This document shows positions 34,916 through 43,001 of a stretch of DNA of 64,000 nucleotides, in pieces; within the stretch, counting starts at the first letter, position 1, and each line of letters opens with the position of its first letter. Made by a program: the position numbers and the translations under genes. The stretch is from Methanobrevibacter ruminantium. Its GTDB lineage: Archaea > Methanobacteriota > Methanobacteria > Methanobacteriales > Methanobacteriaceae. The DNA lies in the NCBI RefSeq assembly GCF_016294135.1, contig NZ_JAEDCO010000004.1:1-64000 (forward strand), given 5' to 3'. The notes under the pieces were generated by a model. It ran no database searches. It had not been told where the DNA came from and worked only from the letters and a program-made list of their open reading frames with translations.

Positions 34916-36118
34916 ATGAAAATTTTACATGTTGCACATTTCTTTTATCCGTGCTTGTCTGCAGGAGGAGTGGTTAATGCAAGTTATCAAATTGCATCTA
35001 ATCAAAGCAAGGATAATGATGTAAAGGTCATCAGTTCAGATTCATGTAAAGAAAGATTAAAATTCCCAAATGGTCGCTATGATGTTGATGTTGATGGAAT
35101 AAAAGTAGATTATTTCAAAAATCTCTCTAATGGATTTAAGCTTAAAACCATGTTAGACACTCCATTGGCTGCGCCATTTAAGATTAGAAAAGACATTAAA
35201 GACTATGATATTGTGCATATTCATGAGCATAGGCAAACCTTAGCCATTATTGCAAGCTATTTTGCAAGGAAAAACAATATTCCATACATTGTACAGGCTC
35301 ATGGTTCAGTTCTTCCATTCTTCCAAAAAGAAGGGCTAAAGAATCTTTTTGATAAAGTGTTCGGCTTTAAAATCCTCCACAATGCCTCATGCGTATTTGC
35401 ACTCACTGAAGTTGAAAAGGAACAGTATTTGAAAATGGGTGTTGATGAGGAGAGAATAGAAATTGTTCCTCTTGGAATCAATTTGGAAGAGTATGAAAAT
35501 CTCCCATCTTTTGGTAAATTTCGCTCTAAATTCAATATTGCTGAAAATGATAAACTGATTCTTTTTGTAGGCAGAATACATGAAATCAAAGGGCTTGGCT
35601 TACTGATAGACGCTTTTAACGATTTGATTAATCAAAATTATGAAAAAAATAGCTTGGAAGATACAGGTGGTCATAGCATTAAATTAGCTATTGTAGGTCC
35701 TGATGATGGTTATTTAACTGAACTTGAGGATAAGATTAAAGAATACTCTCTTGAAGAGAATGTTATTATCACAGGCCCATTATATAAAGAGGAAAAGCAG
35801 GAAGCATTAGTGGATTGTGACTTGTTTGTAATGCCTTCCAAATATGAATCATTCACCACAAGCGGTCTTGAGGCAATGGCCTGTTCTAAGCCATTGGTCT
35901 TAACTAAAAACAACCATATTCATGATTGGGTAGATGGAAATGTTGGGCTTGCTTGTGAAGACAATAAGGACTCCTTAAGGGAAGCAATCGAAAAGGTCCT
36001 GTTCGATGAGGAATTATCCCAAATCTTTGCTGAAAATGGCAGAAAACTTATCAATGAAAAATATAACTGGGACATAATTAATGATCAAATTTTAGAAATT
36101 TACAGGAAATTTCTCTAA
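34916..36118 (+). CDS. GT4 family glycosyltransferase
   Basis: This is a cytoplasmic GT-B enzyme of 400 residues if translation starts at the ATG at 34916, eight bases after GAGGG; a GTG nine bases earlier is possible. The N-terminal domain begins MKILHVAHFFYPCLSAGGV and includes HIHEHRQTLAIIASYF and YIVQAHGSVLPFF. The donor-binding domain shows LFVGRIHEIKGLGLLIDAF near residue 218 and the GT4 signature MPSKYESFTTSGLEAMACSKP near 310 (split MPSKYESFTTSG and LEAMACSKPLV), with both glutamates present. Part of the rightward glycan series. Confidence 0.9.
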   Translation: MKILHVAHFFYPCLSAGGVVNASYQIASNQSKDNDVKVISSDSCKERLKFPNGRYDVDVDGIKVDYFKNLSNGFKLKTMLDTPLAAPFKIRKDIKDYDIVHIHEHRQTLAIIASYFARKNNIPYIVQAHGSVLPFFQKEGLKNLFDKVFGFKILHNASCVFALTEVEKEQYLKMGVDEERIEIVPLGINLEEYENLPSFGKFRSKFNIAENDKLILFVGRIHEIKGLGLLIDAFNDLINQNYEKNSLEDTGGHSIKLAIVGPDDGYLTELEDKIKEYSLEENVIITGPLYKEEKQEALVDCDLFVMPSKYESFTTSGLEAMACSKPLVLTKNNHIHDWVDGNVGLACEDNKDSLREAIEKVLFDEELSQIFAENGRKLINEKYNWDIINDQILEIYRKFL

Positions 36119-36297
36119 TTTTTTTCAATTCATTTTATTTCTAATTAGATAAATACATAATGTTTAAATCTAATAAATTATATATAATATATTAATATAG
36201 ATTTATTAGAGTGATTTATGAATTTTTTCTAATTTTAATCACTTTTAGATTATATTTTGATAAAATTTTTATCATAATCAAATTGAGTAGGGATAAG

Positions 36298-38172
36298 ATG
36301 AAAGTGGTAGTTTGTCAGAACTGTGGTGAAAAATATCAGCTTGATGACGAAGATGATATTAACACATTTGAATGTTCTGTTTGTTCTGGAAATCTGGAGG
36401 AATTGGATAGTTTCTCAAACGATGAAGAGAAAGTTTCCTCTGGTTATGATTCGCAGAATCCTTCTGATTTAGTACTTGTTTACTGTACAAATTGCGGATT
36501 GAAATATCAATTAAGTGAAAATGACAATATAAACGAATTTGAATGCAATAGCTGTGGAGGATCATTAGATTATGTTTCCAATATGGACTCTGCATCAACC
36601 GAAACCACTGACTCAACTAATTTTACACAAAACCCACTCACAGAAACCCCACTCGATGATGATGAAATCGATGAGATTATTCCTATTCATATGGGAGCTA
36701 ATTTTGTAGATGATTCTCTCTATTCTGATTCTGATGTTGATGAGATTATTCCTATTCACGTTGAGTTAAACGCTCAAGATGAAGGATTCAGTGATGAAGA
36801 GTATTATTATGAAACTGAAGAGATTTTGCCTGATACATTAGAATCCTATGAAGAGGAAGAAATGGTTTCATATGGTTCAATTTATGACTCTACACTTGGA
36901 GATGTTAATGAGATTATTCCTATTCATGCAGAAAAGAGGCATATGGAAACTTCAAGAGACATAGCTTCTGGATTTGCTTATAGGGATGATTATGCAGATG
37001 AAGAGATTGAAAGTCAAGAAACCAGGCTTGTTGAAGTAACTGACATTCCTGAAGATGAAATGCCTGAATCTCCAGTGTCTTTAGCTAGACAGGAATTGTC
37101 TGAAGAAGATCAAAAGCTATTTTCAAGAGTTCAAAATGAAATGGTCTTTGACAGTCCTGAAGAGTATGAAGCGTTCAAGCTTGCTCGTTATAAGTATTAC
37201 ACTGCATTATCTGATATTCTTAAAGATGAATATATCAGGAGCATGGATAAGGAATTCTACAAGGGAAGTTCTGTCAAACGCTTAATCAAAAAAGGTGAAG
37301 AAAGCGTTAAACGTGGAAACATAACTGCAAGCCAAGAGGATGCATTGGTCACTCCTGAAACAGTTGAGCTAATGAAAGCTCAAAACAGGGCATACGAACC
37401 TAAGAAAACTAATGCTGATTTATACATGTTGATTGGAGCATTCATTTTAGTTGTTTCAGCTGCTTATTATTACTTTATAAGCCAAATTTGGTATGTATTG
37501 ATTGCAATTGCAATAGGTGTTCTAATTCTCAGTTACGGTATTTATAAGAGATATGCTTTCAATAATTATATTGCTCGTGGAAGAATCATCCGTGAAAGAT
37601 TGCTTGCTCTTCCAAATGATTTCTATGTATTCTATGCAGTCCAACCTCCACAATCAAGAGATATCATTAACCATGTAGTTGTTGGACCTACTGGAGTATA
37701 TACCATTTTATCCAAAAGATATGACTCTAAAGACTACAAGAACAAGGTAAAATCTGACAATGAAACTGACACTATGGTAAATGATTCAGCTTCTATCCAA
37801 AATTACATGGATAAGAAGAATACCTTAGAGCTTCAAACTGATTACAAGGATAATCAAACCAGATTTGAGTTCGGAAATGAGGAGATTCATTTTGTAAACA
37901 ATAGCCAAATCAAACGTAAAGCTTTAGAGTTAAATGAAGATTTAGCTATTTTCTTGGATAATAAAGGATTTAGTGGAATTTACATTGAACCTTTAATCGG
38001 TTTTGTAAATGATGACTTGGCTATTTTAAATGTAATTCTTACCAACGAAGACCTGTTTATAGATGAATTGTTCAATAGAATGATTCGTGGTCAAAAAAGA
38101 ATTGATGAATTAACTGTTGCTAAAATAGCAAGATTATTATCCTATTATTCTGCAGATTGTTCTGTAGTATAA
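36298..38172 (+). CDS. Double zinc-ribbon membrane protein with NERD-like domain
   Basis: With the ATG at 36298 (after GTAGGG; upstream in-frame codons look non-coding) the protein has 624 residues. Two similar zinc ribbons open it: CQNCGEKYQL with CSVC (residues 5-30) and CTNCGLKYQL with CNSC (about 61-87). A long acidic region follows, in which the short motif EIIPIH occurs three times. Residues of about 375-420 form two membrane helices (LYMLIGAFILVVSAAYYYF; WYVLIAIAIGVLILSYG). The segment after them (ARGRIIRERLLALPNDFYVF, then HVVVGPTGVYTILSKRY) resembles a NERD nuclease-related domain. It might be a membrane-tethered nucleic-acid or regulatory protein. Function unknown. Confidence 0.65.
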   Translation: MKVVVCQNCGEKYQLDDEDDINTFECSVCSGNLEELDSFSNDEEKVSSGYDSQNPSDLVLVYCTNCGLKYQLSENDNINEFECNSCGGSLDYVSNMDSASTETTDSTNFTQNPLTETPLDDDEIDEIIPIHMGANFVDDSLYSDSDVDEIIPIHVELNAQDEGFSDEEYYYETEEILPDTLESYEEEEMVSYGSIYDSTLGDVNEIIPIHAEKRHMETSRDIASGFAYRDDYADEEIESQETRLVEVTDIPEDEMPESPVSLARQELSEEDQKLFSRVQNEMVFDSPEEYEAFKLARYKYYTALSDILKDEYIRSMDKEFYKGSSVKRLIKKGEESVKRGNITASQEDALVTPETVELMKAQNRAYEPKKTNADLYMLIGAFILVVSAAYYYFISQIWYVLIAIAIGVLILSYGIYKRYAFNNYIARGRIIRERLLALPNDFYVFYAVQPPQSRDIINHVVVGPTGVYTILSKRYDSKDYKNKVKSDNETDTMVNDSASIQNYMDKKNTLELQTDYKDNQTRFEFGNEEIHFVNNSQIKRKALELNEDLAIFLDNKGFSGIYIEPLIGFVNDDLAILNVILTNEDLFIDELFNRMIRGQKRIDELTVAKIARLLSYYSADCSVV

Positions 38173-38325
38173 TACTTAATTTTTACTTTTTTTATTTATT
38201 TTCACATTTTTATAAAACTGTTAACGATAATTTATAAATTATAAATTATTAATATTAATTATCAATTACCAAATATTAATTTAAAATATTAATCATTGTT
38301 TTTAAGATTTAGGCTGTGATGAAAT

Positions 38326-38832
38326 ATGATTTCTAAAGTTTTAAATGTTTTTAAGGCAATTAAAAGGAAATATTACGCCTTTAGGGTGAAAAGGGTATCT
38401 GCATCATGTGGAAATGACTTAACTGTCAATGCTTATTCCTACATCACTCCTAAAACAAGTCTTGGAAACAATGTGAATTTCAATGGCATGAAGATTCAAG
38501 GAACTGCCAATGTGATTATTGGAGATAATTTTCACAGCGGTATAGAATGCATGATCATTACAGATAGCCACAATTACGAAGGTGAAGCTATTCCTTATGA
38601 TGAAACTGTCATTTCTAAGGATGTAGTTATTGAAGACAATGTATGGTTAGGAAATCGTGTAATTGTTCTTCCTGGGGTAACAATTGGTGAAGGTGCCATC
38701 ATTCAAGCAGGAAGTGTTGTCGTTAATGATATTCCTAAATGTGCAATTGCTGGAGGTCATCCTGCAAAAGTCTTTTCTTCAAGAGACAAAGTTCATTATG
38801 AAAAGTTAAAAAAAGAAGGAAAGTTTCATTAA
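38326..38832 (+). CDS. Hexapeptide-repeat acyltransferase
   Basis: This is a left-handed beta-helix acyltransferase of 168 residues. After a basic N-terminus (FKAIKRKYYAFRVKRV), hexapeptide turns run from about residue 30, and ITDSHNYEGEAIPYDETV supplies the active-site histidine loop. VIEDNVWLGNRVIVLPGVTIGEGAIIQAGSVVV (read in parts) is the typical end of the coil, closing with IAGGHPAKVF. Enzymes of this type O- or N-acetylate sugars with acetyl-CoA. Placement between surface-glycan genes suggests sugar acetylation. GGCTGTGATG precedes the ATG. Confidence 0.88.
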   Translation: MISKVLNVFKAIKRKYYAFRVKRVSASCGNDLTVNAYSYITPKTSLGNNVNFNGMKIQGTANVIIGDNFHSGIECMIITDSHNYEGEAIPYDETVISKDVVIEDNVWLGNRVIVLPGVTIGEGAIIQAGSVVVNDIPKCAIAGGHPAKVFSSRDKVHYEKLKKEGKFH

Positions 38833-38849
38833 ATAAATTTATTTTTCAA

Positions 38850-38871
38850 TGTGCAGTTTCACATATGCACA
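38850..38871. terminator. Hairpin between convergent glycan genes
   Basis: TGTGCA (38850-38855) pairs with TGCACA (38866-38871) with a ten-base loop. It lies between the acyltransferase and flippase stop codons and could end transcription from either side, though no long T tract follows directly. Confidence 0.35.
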
Positions 38872-38925
38872 AATACTATTTTTCACAAAAAAATTTCATT
38901 TAATTTAATTAATTTTAGCTTCAAT

Positions 38926-40368
38926 TTAATGAATCAAATCTTTAAAGATTGCAATTTCTTTCATTGTAACTGCCTTTAAAATGAAGATGATTGCAAAGTA
39001 TATGATTACACCTGCAACAATGGATATCAAGACATTAATAATTCCAATTGGATGCATTATATATACTGCAATTCCCATAATTGAGGCTGCGATGACTATT
39101 TTTAAAAGCTCTTTTATGTTGAATGGCAATCTCATGGTTTTCTTGCTTGCAATGGCTGTTACAGCAAATGCCAATATGTAGCAGATAAGTGTTGCAATAG
39201 CAGCTCCTAAGATGTTTAGGTAAGGAACAAGCAATAAGTTCAAGACTATATTTGATATAGCCACAACAATCCATAGCTTTCCAAGGATCATTGTATTCTT
39301 TTCCAAGATTAGAATGTTATTTGTAATTCCATACATTCCCATGAATATTGCACCAAGGCAAACGAAAGGAGTTACCATATAACCTCCAAGTGCAATTTCC
39401 GGAGTTGTGATTATGTATAATAATGGTTTTGAAAGCACACTCATTCCAACTGCTGCAGGAATGGTCAAGAGGAGATAGTATTTCATTGAATAGCTGAGAT
39501 ACTTGTCCACTTCGCTCATATCTCCCTTTTCATAGTGTTCAGGCAATACTGCCGGCAAGAGAACTGCAAATGGTGAAAGGAACATCAATAGTATGCTTCC
39601 CAATGCATATCCCGGTGAGTAGCATCCTACTGCAACTGATCCGATAAGAATTCCAATGACATACTTGTCGCTTGAATCAACAACCCAGCTGGAGACATTG
39701 CTTGGAATGGTTGGGAGAGCAAATGCAAGCTGTTCCTTTAGGTTAGACCATTTTCCAATTCCAATTCCAAGATATTTTACAATTAGAAATGCCATCATGA
39801 TGAATACTGCCACATAACCTGTCAAAAGACCAAGAACTACAGTTTCAATATTGTATCCTGCATAAGTGAGATAAATGCTTACAAACACACCAATGTAACT
39901 TTGAAGAACAAGGAATAATGAGTATCTTTTCATTTGCTGGAATGTTCTAAAGAAGCTTATTAGCATAAGGTTCATGCATGCAAAGAATGAGATTGCAGTT
40001 GTAATGTACAAGACTTGCATGCTTCCGTTGAATAATGCATTGGCAATTGCGTTTCCAAAGATTAGGAACAATGAACATATTATCAATGTTGAGATGAATG
40101 TTAGGCTAATCATTGGATAGAATGAATCCTTGATCTTTTCCTTATCCTTTTCAGCAGACAGGAACCTTACCATTGTGTATGGAAGACCAAGATTTGCAAT
40201 GTTTGGAACAAGTGCGATTGTAGTGTTTACCTGTGCCCACATACCATATTCTGCGGTGGTGAATGACTTTGTAATGATTGGAATAAAGATTAGGCTACTG
40301 AGAGAGATTAGGATGTTTGTGAGTCCCACCAAACCTATTCTTTGTATAAATCGCACATATTCGCTCAT
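38926..40368 (-). CDS. Polysaccharide flippase (Wzx/MATE-like)
   Basis: This 480-residue integral membrane protein has about fourteen hydrophobic helices across its whole length, beginning RFIQRIGLVGLTNILISLSSL and including FTTAEYGMWAQVNTT, the usual first-loop motif of polysaccharide transporters. Such proteins flip lipid-linked sugars across the membrane. Its start codon follows directly on the stop of the upstream glycosyltransferase gene (TAA then ATG), so the two are translationally coupled. Last gene of the nonulosonate operon. Confidence 0.88.
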   Translation of the reverse strand: MSEYVRFIQRIGLVGLTNILISLSSLIFIPIITKSFTTAEYGMWAQVNTTIALVPNIANLGLPYTMVRFLSAEKDKEKIKDSFYPMISLTFISTLIICSLFLIFGNAIANALFNGSMQVLYITTAISFFACMNLMLISFFRTFQQMKRYSLFLVLQSYIGVFVSIYLTYAGYNIETVVLGLLTGYVAVFIMMAFLIVKYLGIGIGKWSNLKEQLAFALPTIPSNVSSWVVDSSDKYVIGILIGSVAVGCYSPGYALGSILLMFLSPFAVLLPAVLPEHYEKGDMSEVDKYLSYSMKYYLLLTIPAAVGMSVLSKPLLYIITTPEIALGGYMVTPFVCLGAIFMGMYGITNNILILEKNTMILGKLWIVVAISNIVLNLLLVPYLNILGAAIATLICYILAFAVTAIASKKTMRLPFNIKELLKIVIAASIMGIAVYIMHPIGIINVLISIVAGVIIYFAIIFILKAVTMKEIAIFKDLIH

Positions 40369-41898
40369 TTAATCACTTAAAATCTTTTTAAAAATAGTTT
40401 CATCAAAGTTCTTGAAGAAATAATCCTTATCATATTCTTGAATTGATATGTTTTCATTGTTTATGTAATTAATTAGTTCTTCACTGCTATTAACCTTTTT
40501 TACAATATCCTTATCGATTAGATCATCTAAATATTCCACTCCTGGAACATCTATTATGAAAGTTTTGCAATTGAATGCAAGCCCTTCATATATTGCAGTT
40601 GAAAAAGCCCCTATTTGGTAGTGGCTTTCAGCAAATAGTTCATATAATGGAGGTTCGCTTTTATTAATTACAGTAAAGTTATCGAATTCGTTAACTGCTT
40701 TTGTCAAATAATCGTAATTTTCCTTCCAAGTTCCATATTCTCCAGGATGTAGTTTATAGATAAAATTATAGTTTTGAGCATTATCTTCATTATTTTCATT
40801 ATTTTTATTCATGTTTAAAGCTGTTTCATATGCTAATTCAGATAAGTATTTTCCAATGACTCCTTGAGAAATAAATAATATTTGCTTTTTCTCAGTTTTT
40901 TGATCATTGCCCTCTTTAGAATTTTTATCTTCAGCTATTTTCATATATGTTTTTGAGTTTTCCTCAAAGTATGGGAATCCCATTGGGATGATGTTTTCAC
41001 TATCTATTGGGAATGGACAAGCATTTTTCCAGTAGTTTCCAAAACTAAGTATCTTGTCTGGGAAGTATTCAATTTCCTTGAGTTCACCATTGAATTTCAT
41101 TGTATTTTCAGGGTAGCTGTATCCTAAATGATATGGGCTAATGGTTCCATGCTGCAATTCGATTATCCCTATATTCATTTTCTTGCATGCTGCAAGCAAT
41201 GCCTTATTTTCATAAGCCACTACAAGAAATACGACTTTAGGCTTTTTCCTTTGAAGAAGTTCAATATACTTTTTATAGTCATATTGGAAATTTAGAATAT
41301 GGTCTTCCATGATTCTAAACAAGTCAATTTCAATTTCAAAAGCAGTTTCAAGCTCTTCTTTCACACTATTGATATATTGCATTTCTGATTCTGTAAAATG
41401 CAATTTGCCCCTATTTCTTGTTTTATGAATGAATGAACCTAAAAGAATCCTGTCATTGAATTTGACATTATTTTCCTTAATGTTTTCATTGCTTCTAAAA
41501 TGCTGATTAAGGTAAGGGGATTCAATGGTTTCAAAACTTTTACCATATTGATTAAGAGTGTCTTTTAAAAAATAGCTATAAATGTCTTGATATTCATCTT
41601 CAAATATGACTTTTCTGGGATGGTCAAATATCAAAGCATCCACATTTTCATTTCCGCTTAAAGGGTTTGATAAAATGCTGTTTTTGACAAAAGGCAAGAA
41701 TGAGTTTATCTTATCGAATAATGAAAGACTGGACTGCTGAGCAGATTCGAAAACATTAGTCTTTCTTGTTATTTCGTAATATAAATACATTCTAATCAAT
41801 TGCCAAGGATAGCAACCTTGAATCTCCTTATGATTCAATTCATATTTCTCTTCAAGATTCCAAATCTTTTGGCAAATCTCTTTCACTGTAAAAATCAT
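40369..41898 (-). CDS. Capsule-type glycosyltransferase, probable nonulosonate transferase
   Basis: This 509-residue soluble protein resembles capsular polysaccharide and polysialyl-type GT-B transferases. The marks are IELQHGTISPYHLGYSYP near residue 245, IPMGFPYFEEN, a donor-binding segment IYKLHPGEYGTWKENYDYL near 385 and HYQIGAFSTAIYEGLAFNC near 435. The HPGE and HG motifs are used by CMP-sugar transferases of related families. A low-complexity Asn/Glu stretch (NKNNENNEDNAQNYN) lies near residue 365. Gene order, between a NeuB-type synthase and a flippase, suggests it transfers the nonulosonic acid made by its neighbours. The sugar is inference. Confidence 0.62.
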   Translation of the reverse strand: MIFTVKEICQKIWNLEEKYELNHKEIQGCYPWQLIRMYLYYEITRKTNVFESAQQSSLSLFDKINSFLPFVKNSILSNPLSGNENVDALIFDHPRKVIFEDEYQDIYSYFLKDTLNQYGKSFETIESPYLNQHFRSNENIKENNVKFNDRILLGSFIHKTRNRGKLHFTESEMQYINSVKEELETAFEIEIDLFRIMEDHILNFQYDYKKYIELLQRKKPKVVFLVVAYENKALLAACKKMNIGIIELQHGTISPYHLGYSYPENTMKFNGELKEIEYFPDKILSFGNYWKNACPFPIDSENIIPMGFPYFEENSKTYMKIAEDKNSKEGNDQKTEKKQILFISQGVIGKYLSELAYETALNMNKNNENNEDNAQNYNFIYKLHPGEYGTWKENYDYLTKAVNEFDNFTVINKSEPPLYELFAESHYQIGAFSTAIYEGLAFNCKTFIIDVPGVEYLDDLIDKDIVKKVNSSEELINYINNENISIQEYDKDYFFKNFDETIFKKILSD

Positions 41899-41921
41899 AA
41901 AAATTCCTTGATGATTATAAT

Positions 41922-42992
41922 TTATTCTAAATATTCATATTTAATCAATTCATCTTCCGCAATGTCAATTTTTGCCTTCTTGCCGATGACATTTTCTATT
42001 TCACTTGGGGAAATGCCAGTTCCAGGCCTTTTGTATGTTAGCATATCCTCTGAAATTTCGGTTCCCTCTTTAATATCCTCTTTTGCAATGATGGAACGTC
42101 TTGCCTGTTTTCTTGATTCACTTTCACAAGGGAGGGGAACCTTATCATATTGTCCATTGATTGTTTTGATAAGCTCTATGTTTTCATTGAACTTTCTGAT
42201 GTCATCTGGATCCATTCCATGATAATGGTCATTTCCCTGCAAGGTTTTATCTAATGTATAATGCTTTTCAAGGATTGTTGCACCATAAAGGTAAGCGGTT
42301 GTTAAAATAAGCATATTTTCATCAGGTTTTGTATGATCTGAATAACCGATTTCATAGTTAGGGTACAAATCCTTAAGGTTTTTAATCATCAATAGGTTTG
42401 CATCGCTGTTGTCTGTAGGGTAGGAAAGAACACAGTGCATAATTCCTATTCCTGCTTCTCCATTTGCATATTTCGCATTGGCATTTTCTATTGTATCTAT
42501 TGCCAATTTGATTTCATCAAGATTTGAAGCCCCAGTTGAAATGATAATGTCCTTTCCCTTTTCAGCTATTTTCCTAATGAATGGAATGTTTGTAAGGTCT
42601 GATGAGGATATCTTATAGACATCCATGAATTCATCCAAATAATCGATGGAATCGAAGTCAAAAGGTGTTGATAAGAACATGATTCCAATCTCATTGCAGT
42701 AATCAGCTATTTCTCGGTATTCCTCCTCTCCAAATGAATCAAATTTCTTAAACAATTCATATTGTGAGGTTGTAGGCTCCTCATTTGTATTCCAATATGC
42801 TGGAGAGTTCTTGGAGGCTATTGTATTTGCTTTATATGATTGGAACTTGACTGCATTGCAGCCAGCATCCTTTGCCTCTTTCACCATCAATTTAGCTGCA
42901 TCCATATTGCTTATATTTTCCTTTTTTGCAATATCATAGTAATTCACTCCAATTTCAGCTATTAAAAATGGTTCTTCATTAAATATGCTCAT
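41922..42992 (-). CDS. NeuB family nonulosonic acid synthase
   Basis: Members condense phosphoenolpyruvate with a six-carbon amino sugar to give sialic, legionaminic or pseudaminic acid. The 356-residue protein has the barrel motifs FLIAEIGVNYYD, AVKFQSYKANTIAS, FLSTPFDFDSIDYL, KISSSDLTNIPFI and GYSDHTKP, then a C-terminal antifreeze-like SAF domain (SIIAKEDIKEGTEISEDML, KRPGTGISPSEIENVIGKK). Sequence alone does not decide which nonulosonate. It starts nine bases after the upstream synthetase/PseG fusion gene stops. The fusion partner's PseG-like domain favours a pseudaminic- or legionaminic-type product. Confidence 0.88.
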   Translation of the reverse strand: MSIFNEEPFLIAEIGVNYYDIAKKENISNMDAAKLMVKEAKDAGCNAVKFQSYKANTIASKNSPAYWNTNEEPTTSQYELFKKFDSFGEEEYREIADYCNEIGIMFLSTPFDFDSIDYLDEFMDVYKISSSDLTNIPFIRKIAEKGKDIIISTGASNLDEIKLAIDTIENANAKYANGEAGIGIMHCVLSYPTDNSDANLLMIKNLKDLYPNYEIGYSDHTKPDENMLILTTAYLYGATILEKHYTLDKTLQGNDHYHGMDPDDIRKFNENIELIKTINGQYDKVPLPCESESRKQARRSIIAKEDIKEGTEISEDMLTYKRPGTGISPSEIENVIGKKAKIDIAEDELIKYEYLE

Positions 42993-43001
42993 ATTTTCAC
43001 C

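Noticed and set aside
36211..36297. N-terminal extension of the zinc-ribbon protein
   Set aside because: The 29 extra residues are a Phe/Ile-rich translation of promoter-like DNA; the ATG at 36298 has a ribosome binding site and starts directly at the first zinc ribbon.
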